The translations under genes and the position numbers were made by a program. Positions 62,734-64,000 of a stretch of 64,000 nt of DNA are shown piece after piece. The notes beneath the pieces are model-generated. The model made no database searches and was not told the DNA's origin. It saw only the letters and a program-made list of their open reading frames with translations. The stretch's first letter is position 1, and each line of letters opens with the position of its first letter. The stretch is from Knufia peltigerae (taxonomy: Eukaryota; Ascomycota; Eurotiomycetes; Chaetothyriales; Trichomeriaceae), in NCBI GenBank assembly GCA_030247855.1, contig JAPDRN010000116.1, forward strand, positions 1 to 64,000. Direction: 5' to 3'.

Positions 62734-63595
62734 ATGACAATGTTGCACCATGTCAACACGGTCAACAAGGACCGCCCGGTCAACAAGGACCGCCCGGTCA
62801 ACTCGATGGCTCCTGTCGAGAAGTACTACCAAATACGTCTCAGAGTCCGCTGTATTCGAGATCATTTGGGATGAGGATGCATATGGTTCTCTGCAGTTGC
62901 TCCCGTGGCCGCAGTGCAACCTCCCCCACGGACCATCTCACTGTCGAGTCCTCTGCCCCCTCGACCACCGAACGGTTCTGCTGGGAAAAGAAAAGCTTTG
63001 ACACCTGTGGTCCTCTGAGTGGTATCTATAGGGCAACACTCTGGGAGTTCCGTTATCGCTCTGAATTCTATGGCTCAGATGCAATTCTGTATGTTGGCAA
63101 GAGCTACAACATTCCTGATCAACAGGCCAGAGCCAGGCTCAGTGCTGTAACTGAGCAGCCCGACCTTCAGAGCCTCGAGGCTGCGTCTGCCATTCCTACA
63201 GACTCCGAACGTAACAGTCAGTTCATTATCGGCGAACACTGTGAACAGCAACCAGACCAGACCAATGTATCTGGTCAGGAAGTCAATCAATGCCAGTGTC
63301 ACCGACATGACGATTCATGACTATCAACGGAAGAATCTTCTGGATCGCCATATCGAGTGCCTGGGTCTGGGCGGAGAGCCTGATACCCCTTTGACATCCT
63401 GCGATGAGTTAGATCAAGAGTTGGATCAACTCGACGAAGCTTGTTCTGACAAAACAAGGGACAAGAAGAAGACACCGACAATCCCATCGAACTCAGCTGT
63501 CAGACAAACAACATCTGGCTCCTGCCAACCGTCGAGTCTTACCAGCTCCGAAAAACGCAGGCTGATGACGCGGAGCAAAGCCAAAAAAGTGTGAT
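62734..63595 (+). pseudogene. GIY-YIG-like coding sequence, frame discontinuous
   Basis: The plus strand starts MTMLHHVNTVNKDRPVNKDR (a 21-bp unit duplicated) and is open in changing frames to a TGA at about 63594. The middle frame has SGIYRATLWEFRYRS, then AILYVGKSYNIPDQQ. G-I-Y followed 20-25 residues later by Y-V-G-K-S-x-N-I is the signature order of GIY-YIG nuclease domains. The last frame reads RHIECLGLGGEPDTP, a Glu/Asp-rich helix (ELDQELDQLDEACSDK) and a basic end (RLMTRSKAKKV). Frame changes near 62930 and 63290 may be short introns or indels. The opening is repeated at 63898-64000, so the locus is tandemly duplicated. The domain assignment is tentative. Confidence 0.35.
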
Positions 63596-63897
63596 TAAGC
63601 CAACGTCACACGACAGAAGAAGGCATGGTACTCAGTACTGATGCCTTCTATATATATGTACCAAGTGGTCAACAAAAACGCGAGAGAATGGCTGATGCCT
63701 CGACGACTCTTCGCTAGTATGGATGCAAGAATGATTCAGACCTTCCCTTGAACAAGTTCAAGATCAGGCGGCATTCTGACATATGAGCGAGCGTAACGGA
63801 GTCGATCAAACACTTGCACAATCACGACATTGATTCAAAGGTCACGGTCGGTTCCCAAATTGGAAGTGATTGTAGAATCCCGAGCAAACCAGATGTA

Positions 63898-64000
63898 CAA
63901 TGTTGCACCATGTCAACACGGTCAATAAGGACCGCCCAGTCATCGAGATGGCTTGCTTCTGCAGCACCTCTACAGTCTCCCGTGGCCGCAGTGCGGCCTC
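63898..64000 (+). repeat. start of a second copy of the 62734 locus, cut by the window edge
   Basis: ATGTTGCACCATGTCAACAC, GGTCAATAAGGACCGCCC and TCTCCCGTGGCCGCAGTGC repeat 62740-62930 with an internal deletion. The copies are about 1.16 kb apart. Confidence 0.8.

Overview
The window reads as nuclear DNA of a filamentous ascomycete (Pezizomycotina). The evidence is short GT-AG introns of about 45-85 bp with CTAAC/CTAAT-like branch sites, a MAT1-2-1-type HMG-box mating-type gene, a Clr5-domain gene, a fungal HNH-type gene, a BAH-PHD remnant and a decayed 3' end of 18S rRNA running into ITS1. Well-supported genes are few and widely spaced. The space between them is dominated by decayed gene fragments, dispersed repeats and tandem arrays, so this looks like an accessory or repeat-rich compartment rather than a gene-dense core region. 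A 10-base N gap sits at 16902-16911.

Layout. 0-7 kb: a two-exon gene of unknown function (minus), a three-exon METTL13-like methyltransferase (minus) and a poorly resolved multi-exon locus (minus). 7.4-23 kb: two long, low-complexity, internally repetitive genes (7487-9796 and 18214-19464, both minus), a decayed hAT transposase, and a dense field of MITE-like repeats ('family A') and a longer repeat ('family B'). 20.2-22.9 kb: an array of divergent exon/intron-like modules. 23.9-27.5 kb: a higher-order tandem array. 28-36 kb: a cysteine-rich secreted-protein candidate (minus), repeats and small spliced candidates. 36.9-52.3 kb: an alanine-rich gene (minus), a RING/coiled-coil gene with tandemly duplicated in-frame exons (plus), a second module array, the mating-type gene (46163-47476, plus), a Clr5-domain gene (plus) and a second RING/coiled-coil gene (minus). 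53.5-64 kb: gene relics (HNH, BAH-PHD, tandem gene fragments), an rDNA fragment, repeats, and a GIY-YIG-like ORF whose start is repeated at the right edge.

The most interesting section is 38.6-52.3 kb. Two paralogous coiled-coil/RING proteins (likely E3 ubiquitin ligases) point at each other and bracket MAT1-2-1. The usual MAT flanks APN2 and SLA2 are not visible. The HMG box is encoded without its customary intron. The left RING gene has a 5' region built from four related exons separated by introns, all phase-compatible with the main exon. Similar but mostly non-coding exon/intron modules recur at three other places.

Coding calls rest on open frames, splice-site phase, internal peptide repeats and recognised motifs. 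Nothing was searched against databases.
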